Positions 6,908 to 14,218 of a stretch of 23,627 nucleotides of DNA are shown here, piece by piece. The translations under genes were made by a program, and so were the position numbers. Below the pieces are notes generated by a model. It was not told the origin of the DNA, did not search any database, and was given only the letters and a program-made list of their open reading frames with translations. Numbering within the stretch: position 1 is the first letter of the stretch; each line of letters begins with the position of its first letter. The stretch comes from an uncultured Cellvibrio sp. (GTDB lineage: Bacteria > Pseudomonadota > Gammaproteobacteria > Pseudomonadales > Cellvibrionaceae): NCBI GenBank assembly GCA_946481735.1, contig CAMLOU010000065.1:1-23627 (forward strand), given 5' to 3'.

Positions 6908-8743
6908 TTAATCCGATTTCTTTCCACGGTAACCTTTATTTTTCTGATCCCGATCGCGCACCTTGGGTTTGGCGCCCAGGCTGAGCTTGCCGCGTGGTGC
7001 ATCGCTATCACGCTTCGGGCGATCAGAAAAACTACGCTTCTCGCCTGAGTCGCGCTTGCCTTGACCGCCATGGTCAACGCTGATCTCCAGAGGGCGATTG
7101 CGCACCCGGACTTTCTTCAGTTGATTTAGCACATCCTGCGCTAAACCTTTCGGAAGATCGACGGTGGAGAATTCATCGAACAACTTAATGTGGCCGATAT
7201 TGCTGCTGGAAATGCCGGCTTCATTGGCAATCGCGCCGACGATATCGCCGGGGCGTGCTTCGTGGTTACGACCTACTTCAATGCGATACCGCTGCATATT
7301 TTCATCATTGCCGTGTTCACGACGTTCACGGCCACCGCGTTCGCTTCTCTCGCCGCGCTCACTACGATCACCACGCGGAGCGCGCTCGCGATCTTCACGC
7401 GGGCTGCGGTCGGCCTTCACATCGGTAAATTTCACTTGCAGCGGGCGTTCTTTTTGCAACAGGAACGCCAGGGCAGAAGCAATTTCTTCCGGTGATACAT
7501 CGTGCTTGTGGCTGTATTCAGCCAGCAAATCATTAAAGAAAGACAGATCCGTTTGTTCAGTCAGGGTGGTCGTAATTTGTTGGGTGAACTGATCAATACG
7601 GTGACGGGTAACCGTCGCGCCGCTGGGCAATTCCATCAGCGTGATGGGTTTGCGGGTTGCTTTTTCAATGGTGTAGAGCAAGCGTTTTTCACGCGGGGCC
7701 ACAAACAGGATAGCTTTACCGGTACGGCCAGCGCGACCGGTACGACCGATACGGTGTACATAGGCTTCACTGTCATAGGGAATATCGTAGTTCACTACGT
7801 GGCTTACGCGCTCTACGTCAATACCGCGCGCAGCGACATCCGTTGCAATAACAATGTCCAGCTTGCCGGACTTCAAACGCTCAATGGTGCGCTCACGTAA
7901 TTGCTGATTCATGTCGCCGTTAAGCGCAGATGCAGAATAGCCGCGCGCTTCCAGTTTTTCGGCCAGTTCGACGGTGGCGGTTTTGGTGCGCACAAAAATA
8001 ATCATGCCGTCGAAAGGTTCAACTTCGAGAATACGTGTCAAGGCATCCAGTTTATTGGTGCCGCTGACCATCCAATACACTTGCTCAATGTTATCGCCAG
8101 TTGAAGTATTGCTTTGAATGCTGATTTCCTGGGCTTCGTTCAGGTAGCTGTTGGCTACGCGACGAATTTCACGGGGCATGGTGGCTGAGAAGAGGGCAGT
8201 CTGACGGCTTTTGGGTGTGTGCTCCAGAATCCACTCAACATCATCAATGAAGCCCATGCGCAGCATTTCGTCCGCTTCATCGAGCACCAGGCTTTTCAGG
8301 TTATTTAAATTCAGGCTGCCGCGACGCAGGTGATCCATAACGCGACCGGGCGTGCCCACAACAACGTGTGCACCGCGCTTGAGCTGGCGCAATTGGCTGC
8401 TCATGTCCTGGCCGCCATAAATGGGCAGTACGTGGAATCCGGGAATTTCGCTGGCGTATTTCTGGAAGGCTTCTGCTACCTGAATGGCCAGTTCGCGTGT
8501 CGGGGCCAACACGAGAATTTGTGGGTCGGCCTGTTTAATATCGATGCGTGACAAGAGCGGCAGCGCGAAGGCTGCAGTTTTACCGGTACCTGTCTGTGCC
8601 ATACCAATAATATCGCCACCAGCCAGGAGAATGGGAATGGCGGCTAACTGGATAGGTGAAGGCTGTTCGTAGCCCACTTTTTGAATAGCTTTTTGAACGT
8701 TTTCAGAGAGGTCGAGATCGGCAAATAAAATGTTTGATGACAT
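6908..8743 (-). CDS. deaD: ATP-dependent DEAD-box RNA helicase DeaD/CsdA
   Basis: Cytosolic RNA helicase used in 50S ribosome assembly, RNA decay and cold adaptation. The 611 residues contain a Q motif (GYEQPSPIQ, 24-32), AQTGTGKT (49-56), PTRELA (81-86), DEAD (155-158), SAT (186-188), ATDVAARGID (300-309) and HRIGRTGR (330-337). An Arg/Glu/Gly-rich linker (about 446-480) follows, then the DbpA-type RNA-binding domain (MQRYRIEVGRN through RPLEISV, 483-555), and a basic tail rich in K, R and D. This matches CsdA rather than the shorter RhlE/RhlB/SrmB types. ATG 8743 is chosen because AAGG lies 7 nt upstream and MSSNILFADLDL is the natural N-terminus. The gene has a leader of more than 450 nt. 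Confidence 0.96.
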   Translation of the reverse strand: MSSNILFADLDLSENVQKAIQKVGYEQPSPIQLAAIPILLAGGDIIGMAQTGTGKTAAFALPLLSRIDIKQADPQILVLAPTRELAIQVAEAFQKYASEIPGFHVLPIYGGQDMSSQLRQLKRGAHVVVGTPGRVMDHLRRGSLNLNNLKSLVLDEADEMLRMGFIDDVEWILEHTPKSRQTALFSATMPREIRRVANSYLNEAQEISIQSNTSTGDNIEQVYWMVSGTNKLDALTRILEVEPFDGMIIFVRTKTATVELAEKLEARGYSASALNGDMNQQLRERTIERLKSGKLDIVIATDVAARGIDVERVSHVVNYDIPYDSEAYVHRIGRTGRAGRTGKAILFVAPREKRLLYTIEKATRKPITLMELPSGATVTRHRIDQFTQQITTTLTEQTDLSFFNDLLAEYSHKHDVSPEEIASALAFLLQKERPLQVKFTDVKADRSPREDRERAPRGDRSERGERSERGGRERREHGNDENMQRYRIEVGRNHEARPGDIVGAIANEAGISSSNIGHIKLFDEFSTVDLPKGLAQDVLNQLKKVRVRNRPLEISVDHGGQGKRDSGEKRSFSDRPKRDSDAPRGKLSLGAKPKVRDRDQKNKGYRGKKSD

Positions 8744-9261
8744 GCGTAAACCTTGCAATAGGAGCAATATAAAAATTCAACAACACAAAACCTGGCGATA
8801 AACCATGAGTCGCATTGTTATTATTTTTTGATAAATGTGTGTGCGCCGGTAAACAAAACCGATGCGTTCAGGCGGGAGCGATGATTTGGTCGCTGGTGGT
8901 TGTGTCGGCATGTAGCCCGAACAAATAAAACCGGCGCGATGCGCAGTGACGGCGATTTGAATCAACGATTCCCTGGTGCACTGATCAAAACTATGAAATC
9001 AGCAATTGCACCTCACAACCATTGAGCAATCCGGTTCGCTCGTTATTGGTTGTAGCACTTTTGGCAGGCTGGGACACCGCGACAGTCATGTCGGCGATGG
9101 AATGTATCTGCGATAGATCATGGGCAGCCCTCAGACATCCTGTCTGTTCAGCATCACCCCGTAACGACATCTTCGCAATAAGGAGGCTTTACTGAAAGTG
9201 CGCGAAGTATAGGGGCTTCGACTGTTTTAAGCCAGCAGAATGCGAACCTTGTAACAAAAAA
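8744..9261 (-). other. long gene-free leader region upstream of deaD
   Basis: No convincing coding region is present on either strand. On the minus strand a -10-like TATACT lies at 9211-9206 without a good -35; if used, it gives a leader of about 455 nt. Within it are two small hairpins, CAGACA/TGTCTG (9132-9146) and CGACA/TGTCG (9080-9093), and an 8-bp complementary pair GCGCCGGT (8843-8850) with ACCGGCGC (8930-8937). An AU-rich segment lies close to the start codon. Long structured leaders are known for cold-shock helicase genes in enterics; a regulatory role here is inferred. Confidence 0.45.
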
Positions 9262-9708
9262 TTACCGGGCCGCCGCCAAAAACCGATCCAGTGCATTGGC
9301 GAATGCCTGCTTATCCTGTTGGCTGTAAGGCGCCGGTCCACCGGACTGGATACCGCTGCTGCGCAGGGTTTCCATAAAGTCGCGCATGTTCAGACGCTGG
9401 CGTACATTGTCCAGTGTGTAACGTTCGCCGCGCGGGTTGATGACGGCGACACCCTTGGCAACCGCTTCTGCTGCCAAGGGAATATCGGCGGTAATTACCA
9501 GGTCGCCCACCTGTGCTGATTGCACAATATGATTGTCCGCCACATCAAAACCGCTGCTGACTTGCACGGCGCGAATAAGCGGGGAGGGCGGGACGGAGAG
9601 GTATTGGTTTGCCACCAGAATAACGGGCACTTGCGCGCGCACAGCCGCACGAAACAGAATTTCCTTGACGGGTTTGGGGCAGGCATCTGCATCGACCCAG
9701 ATATGCAT
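9262..9708 (-). CDS. yaiI: UPF0178 (YaiI/YqxD, DUF188) family protein
   Basis: The 148-residue protein matches the E. coli YaiI family along its whole length: WVDADACP at residues 4-11, then [48 protein letters not shown] and [18 protein letters not shown]. The acidic DADACP and the ITADIPLA segment resemble PIN-like nuclease folds, but no biochemical function is firmly established, so none is assigned. The ATG has GGAG 7 nt upstream. It lies upstream of deaD in the same direction but 518 bp away, so the two are probably separate units. A TATAAT on the minus strand (9740-9735) may be its -10. Confidence 0.93.
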   Translation of the reverse strand: MHIWVDADACPKPVKEILFRAAVRAQVPVILVANQYLSVPPSPLIRAVQVSSGFDVADNHIVQSAQVGDLVITADIPLAAEAVAKGVAVINPRGERYTLDNVRQRLNMRDFMETLRSSGIQSGGPAPYSQQDKQAFANALDRFLAAAR

Positions 9709-9734
9709 GGTGTCACTCCACAGAAAAGGCCGGC

Positions 9735-9740
9735 ATTATA
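9735..9740 (-). promoter_or_regulatory. -10 element for yaiI (TATAAT)
   Basis: A perfect TATAAT on the minus strand, 27 bp upstream of the yaiI start codon. No good -35 hexamer is visible at 16-18 bp. Confidence 0.45.
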
Positions 9741-9838
9741 CACAGCCGCCCGGCGCTGGGTTAGACTGGTTGCCGCTTCCGCCTACATCAGCCATAGAGC
9801 CATATAACCGTAGGGCGATATAAACAGGAACTTACACC

Positions 9839-10675
9839 ATGGCAGCCCGCACAGAAAAACATATCTCGACTACAGCACTGGCGCGGTTGCTGGGAAAAGA
9901 GAGCAAGGAATTGTTTATCCTGCTGACTGGCGGTGGCTGGATTGTCAAAGTTGACGACCACTGGCAGCTCACCGAAAAAGGAAAATTCGAAGGCGGCATC
10001 TACGTCAACCATCCCAAATATGGCGAGTACATCGCCTGGCCGGAATCCATTCACCAGCATCCGCTGTTTATGTTGCTGCCGGAAGCACCGCTCACCGCCA
10101 CCAACCTCGGCAGTAAATTAAAACTGCCGGCACGGCTGATCAATTTGCTGTTGGCCGAGCGCGGTTGGATTACCAAACACATTCGTGGCTGGCTGCTGAC
10201 GCCAATGGGCAAACAACTGGGGGGCCAGCAGCAGGAGAGCGAGCAATCCGGCATTCCGTTTGTTACCTGGCCGGAAACGCTGCTGGACAATCCGGCGTTG
10301 CTCACTGCCGTTGCGCAATTGCACGGCGAGGTTGCCGATACACTGCCGACGCTCGACGGACGCCAGGTGAACCATCGGGCTGAACGGATGATCAATAATT
10401 GGTTATATGTAGCTGGTATCGTGCACGCACACCATTACCCGCTGCAGTTGGGCAATGAGTCGCTGGAAAGTCATTTTTATCTTCCCGGGATCAGATTGTG
10501 TATCGATTATTGGCCGACGAATGCCCAGGCTTCCGAATTGGCTACACAACTGGATAAGCAAGCGCTCTACAAGAAATACAAGGTGCCATTTATTGAGTTA
10601 AAGGATGACGACTTGCCTCAACTGGATGAGGTACTGGCGCGCGCACTGTTGCGCTATGGCATCGCCGTCTATTGA
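9839..10675 (+). CDS. uncharacterised protein: duplicated winged-helix-like modules plus nuclease-fold-like C-terminus
   Basis: 278 residues. The N-terminal half contains two copies of one module. Copy A has GWI (33-35), W42, LT..GK (44-49), GG (52-53) and WPE (67-69). Copy B has GWI (109-111), W118, LT..GK (120-125), GG (128-129) and WPE (144-146), offset by 76-77 residues throughout. The first module begins STTALARLLGK, as in small winged-helix DNA-binding or antirepressor domains. The C-terminal part (about 175-278) has HRAERMINNWLYVAGI, HFYLPGIRLCIDYWP and KKYKVPFIEL, a layout like PD-(D/E)XK nuclease-fold domains, but His replaces the Asp usual before FYLP, so activity is uncertain. The ATG has AGGA 9-10 nt upstream. 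The HIT gene follows after 15 bp, suggesting co-transcription. Function unknown. Confidence 0.8.
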   Translation: MAARTEKHISTTALARLLGKESKELFILLTGGGWIVKVDDHWQLTEKGKFEGGIYVNHPKYGEYIAWPESIHQHPLFMLLPEAPLTATNLGSKLKLPARLINLLLAERGWITKHIRGWLLTPMGKQLGGQQQESEQSGIPFVTWPETLLDNPALLTAVAQLHGEVADTLPTLDGRQVNHRAERMINNWLYVAGIVHAHHYPLQLGNESLESHFYLPGIRLCIDYWPTNAQASELATQLDKQALYKKYKVPFIELKDDDLPQLDEVLARALLRYGIAVY

Positions 10676-10690
10676 TAAAGGAGAAATGTA

Positions 10691-11089
10691 ATGGCAAGTA
10701 TCTTTACCCGAATTATTCAAGGTGAATTACCAGGGCACTTTGTCTGGCGCGATGATCATTGCGTGGCCATCATGACCATTCAGCCGATCCGTGCCGGTCA
10801 TGTGTTGGTGATCCCGAAGGCGGAAATTGATCAATGGACCGATCTGCCGGTGGAGTTGGCTCATCACCTGATGCAGGTCAGCCACCGTATCGGCAATGCG
10901 CTAAAACGGGTTTACACCGCGCAGCGCATCGGATTGATGATTGCAGGACTGGAAGTCCCACACACGCACATCCACCTGGTACCGATGGATTCCATGAACG
11001 ATCTGAATTTTGCTTTTGCCAAAAACGCCGATGCGGAAAGCCTTGCCCAGGCGGCGGAAAAAATCCGCATAGCCCTGGAAAAATCATAA
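10691..11089 (+). CDS. HIT-family nucleotide hydrolase/transferase
   Basis: 132 residues with the histidine-triad signature HTHIHLVP (H91, H93, H95) and the upstream family segments IFTRIIQGELPG and IRAGHVLVIPKAEI. These are the parts of the HIT fold that bind the purine nucleotide and its phosphate. Members hydrolyse nucleoside phosphoramidates or dinucleoside polyphosphates; the precise substrate cannot be read. The HIT sequence is slightly altered before the triad, with GLEVPHTH. AAAGGAG lies 7 nt before the ATG. It follows the 278-aa gene after 15 bp, so they are probably one transcript. Confidence 0.93.
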   Translation: MASIFTRIIQGELPGHFVWRDDHCVAIMTIQPIRAGHVLVIPKAEIDQWTDLPVELAHHLMQVSHRIGNALKRVYTAQRIGLMIAGLEVPHTHIHLVPMDSMNDLNFAFAKNADAESLAQAAEKIRIALEKS

Positions 11090-11101
11090 AGGGAAATATT
11101 G

Positions 11102-11137
11102 GATGGCAGACACTGGTGCTCATCATTGTCTGCCATC
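11102..11137. terminator. strong hairpin between HIT gene and convergent mntP-like gene
   Basis: A perfect 11-bp stem, GATGGCAGACA/TGTCTGCCATC, with a 14-nt loop lies 12 nt after the HIT stop and 26 nt past the end of the convergent exporter gene. There is no U-tract on either side, so it is either a weak terminator or a 3'-end stabilising hairpin. Confidence 0.5.
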
Positions 11138-11163
11138 TGTGTCAGTCTTTCAAAAGCCCTCCG

Positions 11164-11733
11164 TCAGGCTTTGATGAGGGTGATCACCGCCAGCGCAACA
11201 AACAACACAAACGCGCCTTTGCGCGCGTAGTCCAGAGGCAAGCGTTCCAGCAGCCAGCGTCCTGCAAAAATCACGGGCACATTGGCCAGCAGCATTCCCA
11301 ATGTTGTACCTGCAATGACGGCCACCGTCATCCACAAGGTTTCGCTGTATTTCGCGGCCAGTATCACCGTCGCAATCTGGGTTTTATCACCAATTTCTGC
11401 CAGGAAAAACAACACGCAGGTGGCCATAAAAGGGCCATATTTTGCGAAGCGACCCATGTCATCCTCTTCTTTGTCCGGTACCAGTAACCAGAGTGCGACC
11501 AGGATAAAACTGCCGCTGATTAACCAGGGTATCCAACTCTCGGGAATCACATCTGCCAGCCAGGCACCCAGCCAGGCGGAGAGCGCATGGTTCAGCACAG
11601 TCGCTATGAGTACGCCCAGGCTGATGATATAGGGGCGGCCATAACGGGAGACGAGGAACAGGGCCAGGAGTTGTGTCTTATCGCCAATTTCGGCGATGGC
11701 AACGGCAAGGGTAGAACTGAGGAAGGCTTCCAT
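11164..11733 (-). CDS. TMEM165/GDT1 (UPF0016) family manganese exporter, MneA-like
   Basis: Inner-membrane protein of 189 residues with about six hydrophobic helices in two homologous halves. Each half carries the family signature EIGDKTQ (residues 15-21 and 113-119), whose acidic residues bind the cation. Family members export Mn2+ (bacterial MneA) or handle Mn/Ca in eukaryotes (GDT1, TMEM165). The ATG at 11733 is chosen: it has GGA 7 nt upstream and begins MEAFLSSTLAVAIAEIGDKTQ. The reading frame continues upstream through the riboswitch but that part is not protein-like. A manganese riboswitch in the leader supports the Mn assignment strongly. The charged loop PDKEEDDMGR separates the halves. 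Confidence 0.93.
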   Translation of the reverse strand: MEAFLSSTLAVAIAEIGDKTQLLALFLVSRYGRPYIISLGVLIATVLNHALSAWLGAWLADVIPESWIPWLISGSFILVALWLLVPDKEEDDMGRFAKYGPFMATCVLFFLAEIGDKTQIATVILAAKYSETLWMTVAVIAGTTLGMLLANVPVIFAGRWLLERLPLDYARKGAFVLFVALAVITLIKA

Positions 11734-11744
11734 GAAAAATTCCA

Positions 11745-11782
11745 GCGGGATACTAAAACCAGAGGCACTGCCGCTGTCCCGC
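11745..11782 (-). promoter_or_regulatory. possible ribosome-binding-site-masking hairpin before the exporter gene
   Basis: On the minus strand GCGGGA (11782-11777) can pair with TCCCGC (11750-11745), extended by CCA/TGG across one bulged base. The 3' arm then covers part of the TGGA Shine-Dalgarno region. It competes with the 15-bp terminator hairpin, whose loop contains GCGGGA. Confidence 0.4.
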
Positions 11783-11802
11783 ATGGTCAGCAGCAATACC
11801 TC
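11755..11802 (-). terminator. riboswitch-controlled terminator hairpin
   Basis: On the minus strand GAGGUAUUGCUGCUG (11802-11788) pairs fully with CAGCGGCAGUGCCUC (11776-11762): 15 bp including three G-U pairs and an 11-nt loop. A UGGUUUU tract (11761-11755) follows. Its first four bases GAGG are also part of the 3' arm of riboswitch helix P1, so P1 formation and this hairpin compete. This is the layout expected of an ON switch with metal-dependent antitermination. Confidence 0.6.
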
Positions 11803-11923
11803 AGGTCTCATCAATCCAGCGCGTTGAGCGAGGACGCTGTTGCCATGCACGCAGTGCAAGTCTGTTGACAACAGCGCTGATCCGGGCCGTTCAGGCCGCT
11901 GCCAGCAGATTACTCCCCTGAGA
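11799..11923 (-). ncRNA. yybP-ykoY manganese riboswitch aptamer
   Basis: Read on the minus strand, the leader contains the conserved CUCAGGGGAGUA at its 5' side (11922-11911), the internal UUGUCAACAGACUUGCA segment, and GAUGAGACCUGAGG at its 3' side. CUCAGG and CCUGAG form helix P1. GGGGAGUA and GAGACC are the conserved L1/L3 metal-binding segments of the yybP-ykoY class. The class senses Mn2+ and often controls TMEM165/MneA, MntP and Alx genes, and the adjacent gene is of that first type. The transcript start predicted from the promoter (about 11927) falls just before the aptamer. Confidence 0.93.
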
Positions 11924-11933
11924 GAGTGGGCGC

Positions 11934-11962
11934 ATTATAGGGAGCTGGTTCCGGTGTGGCAA
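11934..11962 (-). promoter_or_regulatory. strong sigma70 promoter of the manganese riboswitch transcript
   Basis: On the minus strand TTGCCA (11962-11957) and TATAAT (11939-11934) are separated by exactly 17 bp, 5/6 and 6/6 matches to consensus. The -35 starts only 9 bp after the stop codon of the upstream DUF3806-type gene. The -35 lies in the loop of a small imperfect hairpin (CCGGGTGG with CCACaCCGG). Confidence 0.85.
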
Positions 11963-11971
11963 CCACCCGGG

Positions 11972-12520
11972 TTATTGATGCAATTTGCGCATGGTGCCGC
12001 CGCCGTAGGGGTATTGGGGCAAGTGGTCGGCCATCAACGCAATGGCATCTTCGTAGACTTTCCTGACATCGGGCTTCAAACCTTTTTCCATGCGACGAGA
12101 CAACATGGTGATAGGAAACAGGCACTCCCGGGTACCTTTTACGCAAAGTGCCCGGCTGCGGCCGAGGGAGTCCTCATAGACCTTCCATTCCAATGCCGGG
12201 ATATCGGCAATCATGACATTACCGAGCACGGCACCCATTGCTTGCAGATCCTGGGTAGCGTTCCGGGGAATTAACCCGCGATCCACAATCGCTTGCAATA
12301 GATCGAGATCGCTCAGGTTCTGCCGGATCTGTGTGCCTAATTTTGTGCGGGCAATTTCATCAATGGTGGCCACCTGTTTCTCCAGATAGTTGCGGTCGGA
12401 CCAGCCCAGGTTTTCGATACTTACCCCCTTGCTTTGCGCATCGGTGAAGGAGTTGGCCATCGTCACCGACGAGCACATCAGCAGGGACAGGATGAAGAAC
12501 ACATAATGGGGTTTAATCAT
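11972..12520 (-). CDS. DUF3806-type secreted protein
   Basis: 182 residues beginning with a signal peptide (MIKPHYVFFILSLLMCSSVTMA, probable cleavage after TMA), so it is likely periplasmic. The mature part has the segments IDEIARTKLGTQIRQNLSDL, LQAMGAVLGNVMIAD, LEWKVYEDSLGRSRALCVKG and CLFPITMLSRRMEKG, which I associate with the DUF3806 family of proteobacterial proteins. Two cysteines (in ALCVKGTREC) are close together and may form a disulfide. Function is unknown. Its start overlaps the end of the GltB-like gene by 8 nt, so the two are translationally coupled. The exporter promoter starts immediately after its stop. Confidence 0.82.
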   Translation of the reverse strand: MIKPHYVFFILSLLMCSSVTMANSFTDAQSKGVSIENLGWSDRNYLEKQVATIDEIARTKLGTQIRQNLSDLDLLQAIVDRGLIPRNATQDLQAMGAVLGNVMIADIPALEWKVYEDSLGRSRALCVKGTRECLFPITMLSRRMEKGLKPDVRKVYEDAIALMADHLPQYPYGGGTMRKLHQ

Positions 12521-14081
12521 TGGGGCTTACCTCAATGGCGGAAGAGTAGCGGTTGGAATTAACAGGGTGGCTGGCGTCGTCATCTCCGAGAATGACTATC
12601 GGTTCAGGATAGAGTTCACTCAAGGGCGCTGAGATGCCATTAGACATGACGATATGCACGTGATCGCGGCGCAACTGGCGCGGTTCGTTTACCCCGCAAG
12701 CGTGAGCAATCAGGCCCACCCCGTAGGTGAGGTTTTTGTGGTAGAAGGCTACGCGTTGGGCTTTATCCGTCAGGTCCAGACCCTTCTGTAATGTGGGGTT
12801 GTGGGTCGTAATACCGGTAGGGCAGGTATTCTTGTGGCACTGCATCGCCTGGATGCAGCCCAGGGCAAACATAAAACCCCGCGCGCTGTTGATAAAATCT
12901 GCGCCGGTGGCCAGAGCCCAGGCCACCATTGAGGGCGTAATCAGCTTGCCCGCCACGACCAGTTTGATGCGTTCCTTCAGGCCCGCCTCGTATAGCAGGT
13001 CTGCTACCCAGGGCAGGCTTTCCTTCAAGGGTAAACCGACATAGTCCATTAGCGGTTGCGGTGCCGCACCGCTGCCGCCATCCGCGCTGTCGAGGGTAAT
13101 AAAATCCGGTGCCTGCTCAATGCCGCGCACGCGGATGGCTTTCACCAGATCAATCAGCCAGGTCTTTTCACCGATCACCGCTTTAAAACCCACTGGCTTG
13201 CCGGTAACGGCGCGAATATGGCCGATCATGTCCAGCAGGTCGTCCACCGAGCGAATATCGGGATGGCCATTGGGGCTAATGGACGGATGGCCTTCCGGAA
13301 TCCCGCGAATCGCCGCGATCTCTGCAGAAACCTTTTCCCCTGGCAGTATGCCGCCTTTGCCGGGCTTGGCTCCCTGGCTCAATTTAATTTCGAACATGCG
13401 AACCTGTTCGATAGCAGCCAACTCCTGCAAACGCTGATCACTCAGGTTGCCTTCCAGATCGCGGACGCCGTACTTGGCCGTGCCTATCTGAAAGACCAGG
13501 TCGCAACCGCCCTCCAGATGATAGGGCGATAAGCCGCCTTCGCCGGTATTGAGCCAGCATCCGGCTTTAGCCGCACCGCGTGAAAGCGCGAGGACGGCGG
13601 GGCGCGAAATGGCCCCATAACTCATGCCGGAAATATTAAACAGCGAACTCGTGGTGTAGGGGGTTCGGCAGAAAGGGCCGATAGTGACAGGTGATGGCAG
13701 GGAGGCATCTTTTTCCAGTACCGGAAAGGCCGCATTAAGGAACATAACCGTACCCGTTGGGGTCAATTCGCGGGTTGAGCCAAAGCCTGAATTCAAGTCG
13801 ACATTTTTAGCCGCACGATAAACCCAGGCACGTTCGGCGCGATTAAACGGCATTTCTTCGCGGTCCATGGCAAAAAAATATTGCCGGAAGAATTCCCCCA
13901 GGTGTTCGAACAAATAGCGAAAGCGACCGATCACAGGGTAATTGCGGCGCAAGGTGTGCGTGTGCTGGGTGACATCAATGATGTACATCACCAGGATGGC
14001 CAGAACCACAAAACCTATGAGAGTGATAAAGCCAAGTGCAAGGATATTGAGTATTTTTAACGCAAAAGCATCGGTAAACAT
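12513..14081 (-). CDS. membrane-anchored GltB-like FMN-binding glutamate synthase family protein
   Basis: 522 residues. An N-terminal membrane helix (about 11-35) precedes a region resembling the FMN-binding synthase domain of the glutamate synthase large subunit. Landmarks are NISGMSYGAISRPA (149-162), NTGEGGLSPYH (178-188), QGAKPGKGGILPG (236-248), ISPNGHPDI (268-276), LDSADGGSGAAP (330-341) and the iron-sulfur-type cysteines C409, C415 and C420 in CIQAMQCHKNTCPTG. It lacks the glutaminase and GXGXG domains of GltB, so it is one of the stand-alone GltS-like proteins of unknown substrate, not a complete glutamate synthase. GGAG lies 11 nt before the ATG, a long spacing. It overlaps the DUF3806-type gene by 8 nt. 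Confidence 0.9.
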   Translation of the reverse strand: MFTDAFALKILNILALGFITLIGFVVLAILVMYIIDVTQHTHTLRRNYPVIGRFRYLFEHLGEFFRQYFFAMDREEMPFNRAERAWVYRAAKNVDLNSGFGSTRELTPTGTVMFLNAAFPVLEKDASLPSPVTIGPFCRTPYTTSSLFNISGMSYGAISRPAVLALSRGAAKAGCWLNTGEGGLSPYHLEGGCDLVFQIGTAKYGVRDLEGNLSDQRLQELAAIEQVRMFEIKLSQGAKPGKGGILPGEKVSAEIAAIRGIPEGHPSISPNGHPDIRSVDDLLDMIGHIRAVTGKPVGFKAVIGEKTWLIDLVKAIRVRGIEQAPDFITLDSADGGSGAAPQPLMDYVGLPLKESLPWVADLLYEAGLKERIKLVVAGKLITPSMVAWALATGADFINSARGFMFALGCIQAMQCHKNTCPTGITTHNPTLQKGLDLTDKAQRVAFYHKNLTYGVGLIAHACGVNEPRQLRRDHVHIVMSNGISAPLSELYPEPIVILGDDDASHPVNSNRYSSAIEVSPND

Positions 14082-14218
14082 CGCGTGAAAAGCTCCGGGG
14101 CACTATCGTTTCGCTGGCTATGATATGCTTTTTGCCTTTTATTGCCTATGACGCATTATCTTTCCTCGCTTTATCGTTGCACAACGATGCCACCTGAACC
14201 ACCACAAGGGACAGCTCT

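Noticed and set aside
8777..8965. 62-aa minus-strand ORF in the deaD leader
   Set aside because: It starts with TTG, lacks a ribosome-binding site and has no protein-like pattern.
9839..10675. Reading the 278-aa protein as a glycerol kinase or other metabolic enzyme
   Set aside because: No sugar-kinase ATPase motifs are present; the duplicated WPE modules and nuclease-like end do not fit.
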